DNA of 64,000 nt, from the NCBI GenBank assembly GCA_030847615.1, contig JAUMIR010000002.1:111918309-111982308 (forward strand), written 5' to 3'. The translations under genes and the position numbers were made by a program. Every line of letters starts with the position of its first letter. The stretch's first letter is position 1. The notes beneath the pieces are model-generated. The model ran no database searches and had not been told where the DNA came from. It saw nothing but the letters and a program-made list of their open reading frames with translations. Positions 11,844 to 23,349 of this stretch are shown in pieces. The DNA is from Gambelia wislizenii. Taxonomy: Eukaryota; Chordata; Lepidosauria; Squamata; Crotaphytidae.

Positions 11844-11924
11844 ATCCTCACTGACACGGATTTTCAGGATCTGATTCGCCATAGTCAGAATATAAGGCAT
11901 CATGACCAGTCTTTCCACTTGTAT
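11844..11924 (-). CDS. STAB2: Stabilin exon 16: second FAS1 domain, middle
   Basis: Twenty-seven codons: IQVERLVMMPYILTMANQIL then KIRVSED. The E-R-L-V-x-M-P-Y-I-x-T-M-A-N-Q-x-L pattern matches the stabilin FAS1 segment after the YH box. Phase 0 both sides, acceptor CTTTTTTCTAG, donor GTAAGT. Confidence 0.95.
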
Positions 11925-12059
11925 CTAGAAAAAAGAGTGGTTATTGTATTGTCATAGCCAGGAGATGGAAACCTGAACACTTTCTGCTTATTAGCCACAT
12001 CCATTTAGCAGCCATAACCCTTGGCTTTCTTGACTGACACAGCTACTGTCTACCTAGCA

Positions 12060-13290
12060 GTGTTTCTAGTTCTATCTTGGAGAAAGATGGGATGCAAATA
12101 AAATGAAATAAATAAGAACATTTTTTATTTTGCAATTGCTCTGCCTGCCATTGCCTGCCATTGGTGACTCTTCAGTGTTTTCTTAACACTTCTTCCATTT
12201 TTTTTTCTTGCTACAAACATTCATCAAGGAGATAAAGCCAGAATAGCTGCAGAACTTGTTTTCACTGGTAGTTCTAGGAGCTGTCTGTCTGGAAACACCA
12301 GAAACTTCCAAGATGAAAGCAAGATGAGAACAAGAAAGAGAGAAGAAGCTTCTAGATCCTTCCAGGCAGGAACCTAGAGTGACAAATCTCTCACATAATG
12401 GTTTATTTCACTACTGGATTGAGGAGGAAGAAGAGGAGGTGGTTGCTTCTCAGTCACCTATTTCTTGAATGCCTGGCTTCAAAGGGCCCTCAAAGCCAAA
12501 GTAGTATAGGAGAGATAGATTGGAAAACTGACTCTTCACTGCAGCTCTACCAGCTCTACCATTTTTTTTCTTTTCCAAACTGTCACTGCAGCCCTTTTCT
12601 TCTTTTCCTTGCCAACAGCATTTCCTTCTCCTCTTCCTTCTATGTAACTATACCAGAGAAAGCATAAGATCCTGGCTCATGTGCCTTTCTCCCATTGCCT
12701 AGATTTCCCTCCATTTCACCAAAGGCTAATTAATTCTCTTTTTATCATATTTATTCTGTTACCGAAGTCTGTTGGTTTTAGATTTTAGAGGCCTAGATGT
12801 ACATCAGATCTGAAATTTCGAAATATGGTAGTCCCACAGTTCAAGACATCGTACTTGCTACTAAGAACATGTGGAAACAAAGAATTTGTAATCTCCATCC
12901 GAGAAAGGTAAGGGATGAAAGCTTGTGAAAGTATTTCTTCCACACCACCCAGAAAGCTGGGAAGCTTCCAAAGTGATATAGAAATCCTTGCTAGAAGCTG
13001 CCAGAGAAAGGAACAATAATTTAAACTAATATTATTACTCCTAGTGAATTGTTTCTTATTGACTTGTTAGTCCCCTGGACTGTCAGAAATTTCATATATA
13101 GAAACCCAATTTGAAATCAAGTTGACCACTAAGCAGACCCATTAAATATGTTCATTGTAAATTGTGGTGGTAACTGGACAGCATTTTGTACAGTAAAAAT
13201 CAATTCATAATAAACAAGTCTCCATTGAGCAAATAGTGGATTGCTCTGTGTGTATGCGTGTGATTGCCACATGACCCTCTCCACAGTTGC
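12060..13290. other. Intron sequence, mostly unclassified
   Basis: A short L2-like 3' end (GGAGAAAGATGGGATGCAAA, then AAATAAATAAG) lies near 12,078-12,115. The rest shows no motif; the 12,398-12,667 open frame has no family features. Confidence 0.45.
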
Positions 13291-13297
13291 TTTGATC

Positions 13298-13379
13298 TCT
13301 CATGTGTAATGAGAGATTACACATGAGAAATGAGATGTGAGAGATCTTCTTCAGGGTTCTCTCACATCACATCTCATTT
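13298..13379. repeat. Two consecutive hairpins
   Basis: First, a perfect 13-bp stem TCTCATGTGTAAT/ATTACACATGAGA with a 5-base loop. Second, AAATGAGATGTGAGAGA pairing with the region up to TCTCATTT, with a bulge. Probably a foldback remnant. Confidence 0.7.
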
Positions 13380-13734
13380 GGCCCTAGGGCTGTATTCCTA
13401 TGTGCATTTACACTGGAGTATACTCCACGAACATCAGTGAGACTTACTTCTGAGAAAACACAGAGAGGATGAAAGTTAAAGGAAACTGTAGGCCACTTCC
13501 TAGACCTGCTGCATCAGATCTTAGAATATGTTAGGATATGACACATACTGTCATGCAACATGGTATGTATCCACCTATGGTAGCAGATATACCATTATAT
13601 ATGTTAATGGTCATGGAATCATTTACCTAAGTGGCTTAGGGAATGAGAAGATAAGGCTTCAATCCTAAGAATTTATACCATAAATTTGCAGCCTGATTAA
13701 GTTTACTTAAGAGCCAGTCTAATCTTTATTAATG

Positions 13735-13885
13735 GATTGTGGTGGTGGTTGTGCACCAACTTATGGGAACCTTAAGGTGAGCCTGTCACGAGGTTTTCTT
13801 GGCCAGACTTGTTTGGGACAGGGGTTGTCATTGCCCTTCTCTGAGGCCGAAGGATGTGATTTGTCCAAAGTCACCAACCACTCCA
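13735..13885 (-). mobile_element. tRNA-derived SINE, 3' part
   Basis: Minus strand: body CTTTGGACAAATCACATCC, then GTGACAGGCTCACCTTAAGG and a CCCATAAGTTGG tail. The tRNA-like head is missing. Confidence 0.7.
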
Positions 13886-14135
13886 ACAAGCTGGCTCCTT
13901 ATGAGGAGGACAAACTTCCAAATAAGCACGTGCTCAGTGGGAAAGTTTATGCAAACATATTGTCTGCAATGACTGTATGAGCATAGCTCAGTTCCAACAA
14001 AGCATTGCATACAGTGGGGTTGCATTAGTGGTCTGGAAACATCTGATGCTCCACATCGTCTTGGCAAATGTCTAGTAGGAAAGAAACAGACCTGGTGAAA
14101 CTACCAGATCAGGATATATAAGGACATTTTTTCCG

Positions 14136-14256
14136 CATAGAATCATAGAGCTGGAAGAGACCACAGGGGCCATCTAGCCCAACCCCCTGCCCTGCAGGAA
14201 TACACAATCAAAGCAGTCGCAACAGACAGCCATCCAAGGAGGTTTGTTTTTAAACA
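14136..14256 (-). mobile_element. CR1 3' end fragment
   Basis: Plus strand ATAGAATCATAGAGCTGGAA then CCATCTAGCCCAACCCCCTG is the inverted 3' end of CR1 (GGATGGCC... ATTCTATG on the minus strand). Confidence 0.85.
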
Positions 14257-14537
14257 AAAACCAGCATATAAGTGATGGCAGGAATAACCACTTAGTTATA
14301 TTAATTGCAAATCACTGTTTAGCTGGTGTGTAATAAAATGCTTGGCTGCTTCTTCTCTTGCTATATTTTCATTGTGCTAGCCATATAGGAAACCTGAAGG
14401 GCTGAAGACATTTCAGGCGAAACCAATATCTATCCATTTATCTTCTTTAACCCCCAAAGAGTTTTAATAAGGCACAGATTGCTTGCAAATGTATTGAAAT
14501 GAAGCAAAAAAGGAAGCTGGAAATGGAAGTGTCTTAC

Positions 14538-14591
14538 TGCTGCTGTTGAGTAGATATGGTGTTTCACAAGTTCCTGAAGCTTGTTTATTCC
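14538..14591 (-). CDS. STAB2: Stabilin exon 15: second FAS1 domain, YH box
   Basis: A short 54-base exon, phase 0, encoding GINKLQELVKHHIYSTAA. L-x-x-L-V-x-H-H-I is the FAS1 helix ending in the YH/HH motif near the reported integrin-binding surface of FAS1 domains. The acceptor is TTCCTGCTCCAG and the donor GTAAGA. Confidence 0.92.
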
Positions 14592-15340
14592 CTGGAGCAG
14601 GAAGAAAGCAATTAGATAGTTCTAGACACATTTTGCATAACTACAATAATGGGTGCTGATTGCTAATATAAATGCCAAATGCTTGAGTAGGCAAATTATA
14701 CCTCAAAAGGCTTATTTCAAAATCAGTAGTTCCTTCCTGAAGTGCCAAAGGAAGGACAACAAATGTGCTGAGAATGATTTTGCACCCTAAGAAGTTCAAA
14801 TTTTACATACCAGGAAACTGAATGTTTATGTATATATCAATGTTCTAAGCGGATACTCTTGCGACAACATACTTGTAGGTCTGCAAAATCAGAGTATTAG
14901 AAAGACCTGGGTACCAAAAGGACATGGAAGGAAGGAGCTGGCCAGCAAGGGCAAAAGGATAGGATATCAGTCCAGAAGTGAAGGAAATGTGTTGGACACA
15001 GAAGGTTTACTCCTTGACCTCTGAAGATCCTGCCTGTGTATGCATTTCTCCACAGCCAGGCAAGCTGGAATTGGGCTTTCCGTCAAACGAAAACAGAAAG
15101 CCATATTTGAAACCATTTTTCATATTCTAGCCTACATGTCATGACAGTAGCTATACTTTGAGACTAGGGTGTGAAAGAGTTTACCTGTTTGGACTACAAC
15201 CCCAGAATCCTGTAGAGAGCATAGCTGTGCAAGCCAGGGGATTTGGTGAGTTGTTGTCCAAAACAAAAGCTTCAAGCAGAGCCTGGAAAAGTCAAGTCTC
15301 TTCCTCACTACACCACTGAAACACTTTAATGCTACTTTTA

Positions 15341-15515
15341 CTGTCATGGCCCCATCTATAGAACCCTAGGATTTGTGATTTCATCAGGTATTTAGAATTC
15401 ACTGCTAGGGAGTTCTAGTGCTTTGCCAAACTACAAACCACAGTTCTACAGGATGCTGCCATGGGAGTGGTATCCATATCCAATAACTGTGTAGTGTGAA
15501 AGAGATCTAAGACAG
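15341..15515. mobile_element. Diverged palindromic MITE (TTTGTAGTTT family)
   Basis: AACCCTAGGATTTGTGATTT facing AAACTACAAACCACAGTTCT, ending AGTGTGAAAGAGATC. It is a degenerate relative of the 38.95 and 42.77 kb elements. Confidence 0.5.
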
Positions 15516-15559
15516 GAGGGGGAGGTTTATTTCTTTTATTTCAGATAATTTACAGCCTG

Positions 15560-16270
15560 CCTTTTTGTTAAACACACGCACACACAGTTGATCAAAAGGG
15601 CACTTAATATGTTAACATGTGAATTCCTTCTAATGTATTGTATTGCATTAATATATATAACTGCAGAGCCAGATGGCACAGAACAAAAATTAAAAACGTG
15701 TTGAATCGTGACTTATATGACAATCTGGGTGTGAGGTTGACTCTTATAGGGAGGTGCATTACCTCTCATCATTTTGTAGAACATGACTGTCAAGGGGCTT
15801 GTTTACAACAGGCTCTGGAGGAAACTAAGTTTTTAAAACTCAGATTAAGGTGGTATACCCCAAGTTTGGTGCAGATAGCGCTGTACATTATGTGGCCTCA
15901 TTGCACCAGACTCAGGGATAAGGCCGCATGTGTGGCCTTACTGGGCCAGATTTGGGGGGTGTGTGTCAGTTTTTTTCACCAGTGTAGACAGGGCAAAGGA
16001 GTCAGTCTTTTGTCATTTAGGCGCCAAGTTAAAAATTGGCTGTTCATCAAAGCCTTTGGACCTCATTAATTCAACCCCAAAACTATCATACATAGTTTAA
16101 AAAAAGTTTAAACCTTTAAAATATGTATTTAACTCATTGTTTGGTGTTTTTAGTTTATTTAAATTATCTTACAGTTTTTAACCTGTTTGCCTGTTTTAAT
16201 GCTATTTGTAAGCCATCCTGAGATCTTGTGATATAGGATGGGATATAAATATTTCAAATAAATAAATAAG
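15560..16270 (+). mobile_element. L2-like LINE 3' end
   Basis: The 15,638-16,069 open frame ends in RRQVKNWLFIKAFG, similar to the C-terminus of L2/CR1 proteins. It is followed by CTGTTTTAATGCTATTTGTA and a GGATATAAATATTTCAAAT then AAATAAAT tail. Confidence 0.6.
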
Positions 16271-16343
16271 CAAGCCCAGTGATTTATTCTTTTCTCTGTG
16301 AAGAATCTAAAGTGGTGCAGGCAAAAACAATAGGCTACATTAG

Positions 16344-16449
16344 CCTTCCCCAACTTGGTGTCCTCCAGATATGGTGGATGGCTATGCTGATCAGGCAGAA
16401 TGGCAGCTATAGTCCAACACATCTGGAGGGTATCACACTAAGGAAGGCT
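16344..16449. mobile_element. Short palindromic MITE (CCTCCAGATAT... family)
   Basis: CCTTCCCCAACTTGGTGTCC faces ACATCTGGAGGGTATCAC across a TATAGTCCAACA core. Related diverged copies appear near 21,440, 41,700, 53,610 and 61,810. Confidence 0.5.
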
Positions 16450-16558
16450 TGACTAAACACACCACTCAACAGTCTGATCAAGATGACAAATCATGTGTCC
16501 TAGTGACAATTGTAAAGCTACACCATTCTTTGGAGATTGGTAAGGGAGACAGTCTCAC

Positions 16559-16672
16559 CTCTGTGAAGAGATAAATTAGCCGTCCGTCTCTTAATTTATC
16601 CACAGCTTCATTACTTGGTACAAAGACAGTGAAAGGTCCAGGGCCATCCAAAATTGAGGGCAGACCACAATT
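16559..16672 (-). CDS. STAB2: Stabilin exon 14: second FAS1 domain, FTVFVPSNEA motif
   Basis: Thirty-eight codons: NCGLPSILDGPGPFTVFVPS then NEAVDKLRDGRLIYLFTE. GPFTVFVPSNEA is a textbook FAS1 H1 motif. Phase 0 at both ends; the acceptor is ATATTTTGCAG and the donor GTGAGA. The second FAS1 is more canonical than the first, as is usual for stabilin pairs. Confidence 0.96.
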
Positions 16673-16810
16673 CTGCAAAATATTAAGCACCATCACTGTG
16701 GATATTACAGTAGAAAATAATTTGCAAAATTAATGACTTTTGGTGTATGCTATGATGAATTGGCTCACAGAGGTAACAGCTTATGACCATTTCCCCCCAG
16801 TATTTTGCTA

Positions 16811-16933
16811 GATGTGTGTGTATATGTGCCTTGAAGTCACTTGTTGACTTATGGCAACTCCATGAATTTCACAGGGTTTTCTTAGGCAAGGAGTATTCAG
16901 AAGTGGTTTGCCATTTTCTCCTTCTGAAATGCA
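16811..16933 (-). mobile_element. 5S-type SINE, 3' tail fragment
   Basis: Only the shared tail remains: plus strand TGTGCCTTGAAGTCACTTGT, then CCATGAATTTCACAGGGTTT and TCTTAGGCAAGGAGTATTC. Confidence 0.75.
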
Positions 16934-18067
16934 CAATTCAAGCACTATTTTAAAAATTAATATTTAGGTTATAATCCATATGTAAACGTTAATCTGACTA
17001 AAGTCCTATTGAGATGCTACAAATTAGCTATACAGTAGTTCATTTAAGACCAATTGATTTCAACAGGATTTTTTTGGAAACTGTTTTGTTGGATCAGAAC
17101 CAATGTATGTAAGAGAAACATTAGATGTCTTCAGTTGGTCCTAGGTGAAGTTAGTAAATTCTGTGCATAGACAAAAGAATAACATGACTTGATATCTGAA
17201 GATTAAAAACTCATCTCTTGAAACTATTTCAGTAAAAACCAGAAAGAGGAACTAGGCAATGCTGGAGAGCGTTAAGACCTCTCCTGTTTTTTTCTTTTTT
17301 CTTGTTGCTGCCAATACGAAAAGTGTGGGTGCATTCAAACCAGGCTCCAAAATATAGCTCTTTAACCTGGTCAAAGATCTATATGATCAACTGAGTTGGG
17401 GAATTATAGTACAACAGCATCTAAGGGTTTGTCTATACCATTGAAAACCCCAGAATCCCCCCCCCCATCCAGACTGATAATGTCACACAACATGTGGCCT
17501 TTTCCATGAATTTGGTGTGCTAGTGACACATGATTTGCAACAAGCTCAGCGAATACTCTCTTAATACGGGTTTTAGAAAACTCTCAGTTTTCTGGAAACT
17601 CTGGAGAAAACTGTTATGTGAACAAACCATCCACACTGGATTTGGGGTGGGGGTAGGGTGGGGAAGAAAGGAAGGATAAATGCTGCCTGAGGAGCCACCA
17701 TTTCCCCCTCCTTGGTGCCACCTCTCATTCCCCAGTGGTAGTCACTCTTTGTGAGGTCAGAACCCCTGGTGAGCCCCCCATCATGAGGCTAGCCACCTGA
17801 TCTGGCTTCGGAGAGGTGCACGATCACCCCTCTGAGCTCCAGGAAAAGCAAAGCACCAGTGGTAGCTGCTCATTCTGGTTTCAGAGAGGCAACTACTACT
17901 GGCAATTACCACTGGCACTTTACTTTTCTAGGAGTTCAGTGTCAAGCATGAGTACCAGCTTTGGATGGAAGCAAACCCAATGTAGATTTGGACTTTGGCA
18001 GGTGTGGCACTTAATTCTAGACCAGAGTAGCCTGAATTTCATGTGCCACAGCTCTGGGCCAATCTGA

Positions 18068-18671
18068 GGAGATTATCAGATGCGTTAAAAGTGGCGTTAC
18101 ATGAATGCCAGGAGATCACAAATGGGTTCCCTTTTCAGATGACATTGTTTCTCCCTCGTTATGCACCCGTTCTGCTGCTGTTCCATCGGCGCTGCTTTTT
18201 ATTGATGGGAGAAGCCATCAACTGACCCCCATTCCATTCCTGTCATGGATGTTCCTGTAAGTGAAAAGGTGCCCTGTTATGCTGGTGAGATCCCAGCGTC
18301 AATGGGAGGTCCCCGCAAGAACACTTCCGGGTGAGATTGGGACATCCAGGTAAGCTACCCTCTTTTTTTGTACCCTCCCCGGGTTATTTGTAATGTGTTT
18401 AGTGTGTTTAGGTGCTTGGTGTCTCTTTTTTTCTGTTTATTTTTATTTTTGAATTTCCTATGCTTGCGTCTTCTCACGAGAATATACGGTATTTCGATCC
18501 AGGAAGTGAATAGAGCTCCTTTAGAGCTCCGTTCACTCCTGGGCTGCTGGAACGATGGGAGAGGAGGTAAGTGCAATAGGGAGGGTGACTGTGGCGGGTC
18601 AGGGACGGGATGGGGTGGGAGTGGAGACTGTGGGACAGAAACACTTTTTTCATTCTTGTCTGATAATCTCC
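18068..18671. mobile_element. PIF/Harbinger-like MITE, family A (604 bp)
   Basis: Ends GGAGATTATCAGATG and TCTGATAATCTCC with TGA on both sides. Interior ACACTTCCGGGTGAGATTGG, GACATCCAGGTAAGC and GAGGAGGTAAGTGC match the 5,616 and 38,007 copies. Confidence 0.8.
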
Positions 18672-19419
18672 TGAATCTCATTTAGATTTTTACACCCCCC
18701 CCCCGCACAGTGTAATCAAGGCCTAAGTCACACTGTGCCCAATACACAAGAAAGGCCACACATATAAACTTCATAAAGTGACTCCATCATCCTTGTTTGA
18801 AATATATTTCTGTGTATGGGATATGGCCCTGTTGCCACATGCACATTATGTTACAAAATTGCTGTTACTTGCTGTCAAGCCACCTTTGATTTAACAGTGA
18901 TCTTATGAATGAGAGATCTCTAAGCTACCCTGTTATCAATTGCCTTGCTCAGGTCTTGCAAATTCATGTTACAAAATACATATCACAAAAAGAAAACAAA
19001 GAAATAGATTTGATAGTGTTGAAATATTAGTTGATTTCTGGAAGGAATTTCTTAAAATAATTAATCCCATTTTCCTCCTATATCTTTTTAGTATAGTTTG
19101 TAACATCCCAACACAGGGATAACTCTGCTGAAATCAACAGGTCTTAAATATTCTTAACTTTCTACTGGATTATAGCCTTGCTCTGTCTGTCTAGATGAAG
19201 CTACACACTAAGGGGAATGCATATTCCGTGTAATTACCTCATTTTCTTTCCACAACTGCATTTCATCAGAAATACAATATTCAGTAATCAAAACTGAAAA
19301 TAAATCCAGTGTTTACTTTCCAGTGACAAGTCCCAAAACAAACCTAATGCAAGGTGTGTAGGTGAGGAAAGGCAAATGATATGATATGCAGACATCTTCC
19401 ACTACTCGAAGAAGCATAA

Positions 19420-19620
19420 TATAATAATAATAATAATAATATTTTATTTCTATCCCGCCCCTCTGCAACGCAATCGGGGCGGCTTACAATATAAAAACTC
19501 CATAGACACAGTACCCTAGCCCGCCCACCTCTTAAAATAATATTAAATTATAAAAGATTAAAACATACAGTAAATTAAAAATATATAAATTAGAAAGAAA
19601 AAAATTAAAACATACAATAG
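19420..19620 (-). repeat. (AAT)n microsatellite and SINE/LINE 3' end
   Basis: An AAT run followed by TTTATTTCTATCCCGCCCCT and GGGGCGGCTTACAATATAAA, the inverted 3' end common to L2-dependent SINEs in squamates, then an A/T-rich decay. Confidence 0.65.
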
Positions 19621-19996
19621 TTAAAAAAAATCTGATTGCAGCTCAGAAAGGACAGCTGAGTCTTGTGTTCTAAATACCTGCTAATCTAGTTTGATGCTTC
19701 TAGAGACAGATTCCAAAAAGATTGTTCTGGAAAGAAAAAAAGACTGAAATCTCACAACCCACCCCAACAGTTATATTATTAAGATGTGTTCTATGACTCT
19801 CCTTTACACGAATAAGCTCTTGAGTCTTACTTTTTTTCTTGAAAGCTCCATTAGCCCCTTCTCCTTCTTTCCTGTCAATTAAGAACTCTTCATTCATATA
19901 ACTTAAAAAAAAATCCCTGTTTCTAAGAAAATACTGCAGCAACCAAGTGCTTATTTTCCAGACTGTAAGATGCATAGGTGAAGGAGATAGCCTTAC

Positions 19997-20059
19997 TTCC
20001 AATATAGTTTCAAATCGGCTGGCAATTTCCATTGAAGCAAGAATCTCAGCAACTGTTTT
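19997..20059 (-). CDS. STAB2: Stabilin exon 13: start of second FAS1 domain
   Basis: A 63-base exon encoding KTVAEILASMEIASRFETIL plus E, phase 0 to phase 0. The ILASMEIASRFETILE helix is the first FAS1 helix (compare T-V-x-x-I-x-x-S-x-x-x-S-x-F). The acceptor CCCCTGCAG lies in a G-rich plus-strand run and the donor is GTAAGG. A Tigger-like MITE begins only 58 bases upstream of the acceptor, very close to the branch-point region. Confidence 0.93.
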
Positions 20060-20116
20060 CTGCAGGGGGTGGGGGAGAAAGACACAAAAGAATAAAGGTA
20101 TGAAAGGCACAAGGTA

Positions 20117-20345
20117 CAGGTCAACCCCCATATCCATGGATTTGATATCCACAGTTTCACATATCCACATCTGAAAAAATATGTTCTCTCTAGGCATTTC
20201 TAGGTCCTCTGATGTGATTCTATGATCAACTTCCAGCGTTCATCTCATTGAAAATAATAGGGTCCCTTATTATGCATTGTTATAGGTATCCATGGGGTGG
20301 TGTTGGTGTTGGAATGTATACTCTGCAGATATAGGGTCCGACCTG
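20117..20345. mobile_element. Tigger-like MITE next to exon 13
   Basis: CAGGTCAACCCCCATATCC and ATAGGGTCCGACCTG ends with TA flanks. The near edge is 58 bases upstream of the exon 13 acceptor in transcript sense. Confidence 0.8.
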
Positions 20346-20460
20346 TATTTTCAGATGAGGCTTTTTCTGTGCAATCACATTGCCTCATTTGCAGAGTTTT
20401 GCAGGAAGTGCCAACATTACTGTTTTCTGTGAAGTCGAAGGCTTTCACAGCTGGCATCCA

Positions 20461-20600
20461 TAGATTTTCCTTGGGTTTTTTTCCGGGCTGTGAGGCCATG
20501 TTCTGGAAGAATTTATTTCTGACGTTTGCAGGTGAAATGTCAGAAATAAACTCTTCCAGAACACGGCCTCACAGTCTGGAAAAAACCCAAGGAAAATCTA
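20461..20600. mobile_element. Foldback with Penelope-like end sequence
   Basis: Left TAGATTTTCCTTGGGTTTTT to TTTATTTCTGACGTTTGC is mirrored by GAAATGTCAGAAATAAAC to AACCCAAGGAAAATCTA. The CTGACGTTT/GAAATGTCAG bases match the end of a hammerhead-bearing Penelope-like repeat known to me from reptiles; the helix II part is missing here. Confidence 0.55.
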
Positions 20601-21121
20601 TTACTGTTTTCCATTTGCAGCCTTCGTATGTTTTCCCATCTTTTCTTACATCTTTTCTCTTTTTAGAAAAATCAGTGAAAGAAGAAAAGGTGGAATAGCT
20701 GCACAAAGTCTGATTATTAGCAGTAGGCGTTCTCTGGATAGGGCCCAATATAGGACTTCCACAAGTGAAGCAGTAGAATGCAGGTAGTGGGTAGTGGATG
20801 GAAGGGGGTTATTTCATGTTCTCATTACTGCCCACCACGCATCCCTAAACCCTGTTCTAGAGGGCCAGGAAACCCTTCAGACCCAGATCTGTAGAAGCTC
20901 TAGGGGCTGAAAAGGGAGGGGAAAATTAGGTCTCTATATGAAAGAATCCATAGATAAGTTAAAAATGAATGGGCAAATGAACAGCATTTACTTTCTCTTT
21001 TACTCAATGCTAACAAATTTTGAACAGCAGTACCTTCAACTAACAGTACAGTTCCAGGAGTGCTTACTTTGAGGTCCAGTGAGTTCAATGAGATTTATTT
21101 CTTAGGATTTTGTGTTTAGTA

Positions 21122-21382
21122 CAGTAGGACCCCCATATCTATGGGGGATTGGTTCCAGAGGCCCCATGGATACCAGGAACCACGGATAACAACGAATGCC
21201 ACTGAAAATAATGGGGCCTCCAGTTTAAAATACCACAATTTGCCTTGGAGGACCTAGAAATCTTCTAGAGAGGATGCCTCTCCAGGCATTTTCTGGGAAG
21301 ACTCTATGGTAGGTGTTTTGTTTTGTGTTCTGCAGATAACTGAATCAGTGGATAATGAACCAGCAGATATGGGGGTCTACTG
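21122..21382. mobile_element. Tigger-like MITE
   Basis: CAGTAGGACCCCCATATC at the left, ATATGGGGGTCTACTG at the right, TA on both sides. The interior GGGGGATTGGTTCC is the Tigger-type second block. Confidence 0.85.
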
Positions 21383-21799
21383 TAATACATTCTTTCTGTT
21401 GTTTTATGTATATACACAAGCCTTCTTCAACATAGCACCTCCAAATGTTTTAGACTACAGCTTCTGTCCTCCCTGGCCACTGGCTATTCTGACTGGAAAC
21501 ATCTGGAAGCCACCATGTTGGGAAAATCAGATGAAGGTGTTTGAAATATATAAACCATATCTATCTTTCAAGGTAACATTCAAAGCATGCAGACTACATG
21601 TGCTATAGTGCATCGCAGGGGCAGAAATAGAAAGGATGTAGTGGTGATGGAACATAGATGGCAGGTAATACACCGTAACATCCCACTGTATGCTACCAGC
21701 TTCTATATCTTTTTGCATTTGCATTCAACAAAATTTACTTCTAGTAAATTGAAATAAACAGCATTACGTAGATGAAATGGTTTATCTAGATCCATTTCA

Positions 21800-22064
21800 A
21801 TCAGCTTCAGGTCTGGTTAGGGGACAAGGAGAGCTTGGCTGCATTGGTAGATTACTTATGCCAGGAGTTAGACAGGGAGAATAGGGCCCTGTTGGGTCTG
21901 CAGGATCTCTCAATGGTTTTGATGCCATCAATCACGGTATCCTTCTGGGATAGGTCTTGGAGACATAGTTCTACAGGGGTTCTGGTTCTCCTTGAGGGGA
22001 TAACCTCAGAAAGTGTTGCTGGAGGGTTTCCTAGTCAACACCAAAGCTATTGTCTGCAGGGGCT
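21800..22064 (+). mobile_element. L2 reverse transcriptase fragment
   Basis: Frames read LNGFDAINHGI-like (RT motif F-D-x-I-x-H) and GRSQ-like remnants. It is probably continuous with the L2 sequence from 23.35 kb, split by a foldback insertion at 22,065. Confidence 0.65.
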
Positions 22065-22904
22065 CAGTTACACGGTAGTTTTTATCCCGGGGAGATTCGA
22101 GAAATCCTGGTCTCGAATCTGTCCCTCACTGTTCCCATGATTTGTCACTGGTAGTAAGTCTCGGTTTTTTGGATTTGTTGTTCACACATAACTCCATCCC
22201 AGGAAAGGGGCACACAGCAGAGTTGACTTGTGATTGGTCTGACTTTGGAGTGGATGGGCTTACAAGGGAAGCCTGGCAATTCTGGAACTGTCATTTTTGT
22301 ATGTCCCCTTGCCTTCCCTCTCCCCTTCTGCTGCCTCTCCCTCCTTCCTCCTCCTTCTATTCCTCATTTGCAGCTGGTGAATGGGAAAGAGAAGGGAGGG
22401 CAAAACAGAGGAAGAGGCTGCAGTGGAGGACAGGTGGGCGATGTGACTAACAATCCCATTGATTGGCCTTTCCCCTGCTGCTGCCTCTTCTCTTTTCCCC
22501 TCCTTCTATTCCCTGTTTGCAGATAGTGAACGGGGAAGAGAAGGGGGGGGCAAAATGGAGGAAGAGGCTGCAGTAGAGGACAGGCAGGCGATGGGACTGA
22601 CAGTCTCATTCCCTGGCCTTTCACCTGCTGCTGCCTCTCCCTTTTCCTCATCCTTCTATTCCCTATTCGCAGCTAGCAAATAGGGAAGAGAAGGGGGGGA
22701 AATGGAGGAAGAGGCTGCAGCGGTGGACAGGTGACTGATGGGACTTCCCTTGCAAGCCTGCCCCCTCCAATGTCTGACCAATCAGAAATCATCCCATTTC
22801 CCAGGATGGTTCCTGATTCTTCAGACAACAAATAGCACGGGTTGTCCCGGACTTTCCAAAAAGTCCCTGGAAAAATAGAGGGATGGAAAGTCACAGATTA
22901 ACTG
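22065..22904. mobile_element. Foldback element with three 150-bp tandem units
   Basis: Ends CAGTTACACGGTAG and GTCACAGATTAACTG, with inner inverted blocks (GTGATTGGTCTGACTTTGGA facing GTCTGACCAATCAGAAATC). The centre has three units of about 150 bp (about 22,310, 22,467 and 22,617 onward) with CTGCTGCCTCT and GGAAGAGGCTGCAG. Confidence 0.7.
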
Positions 22905-23020
22905 TTTTGTTTTGTTTTGTTTTGTTTTTTGCTATCCCTCCTTCCAAATAGCCCATGGCATGTGTAAACAAATAGGGTTCAACACACAGTTTGTTTGTTT
23001 GTTTGTTTGCTGTGCATATG
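22904..23020. repeat. (GTTTT)n and (GTTT)n runs
   Basis: Simple repeats directly after the foldback element and again near 22,996-23,009. Confidence 0.8.
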
Positions 23021-23349
23021 AGCCCCAGGATTCCTCAGACCTCAGTTTTGTCCACCTTGCTACACATACATGATACTGCTAGGAAAGGTTGTCTGGGGTT
23101 TGAGAGTTCAGAGTGACAGGTATTCTCTCTCTCTCTCCTTTCCATTTTTTCCCCAAGGAAGCTGTTTCAATGCTAAACTGGTGTCTGCTGTCAGTAATGA
23201 ACTGGATGAGGGTGGAAAAATGGAAGCTTAATCCATATATTCCTGGTCAGTTGAAAAGCAGATCAGGGAATAGAGATGCAGCCTATGCTGGATGGGGTTA
23301 TACTCCCCCTGAAGACACAAGTTCACAGCTTAGAACTTGTACTTCTAGC

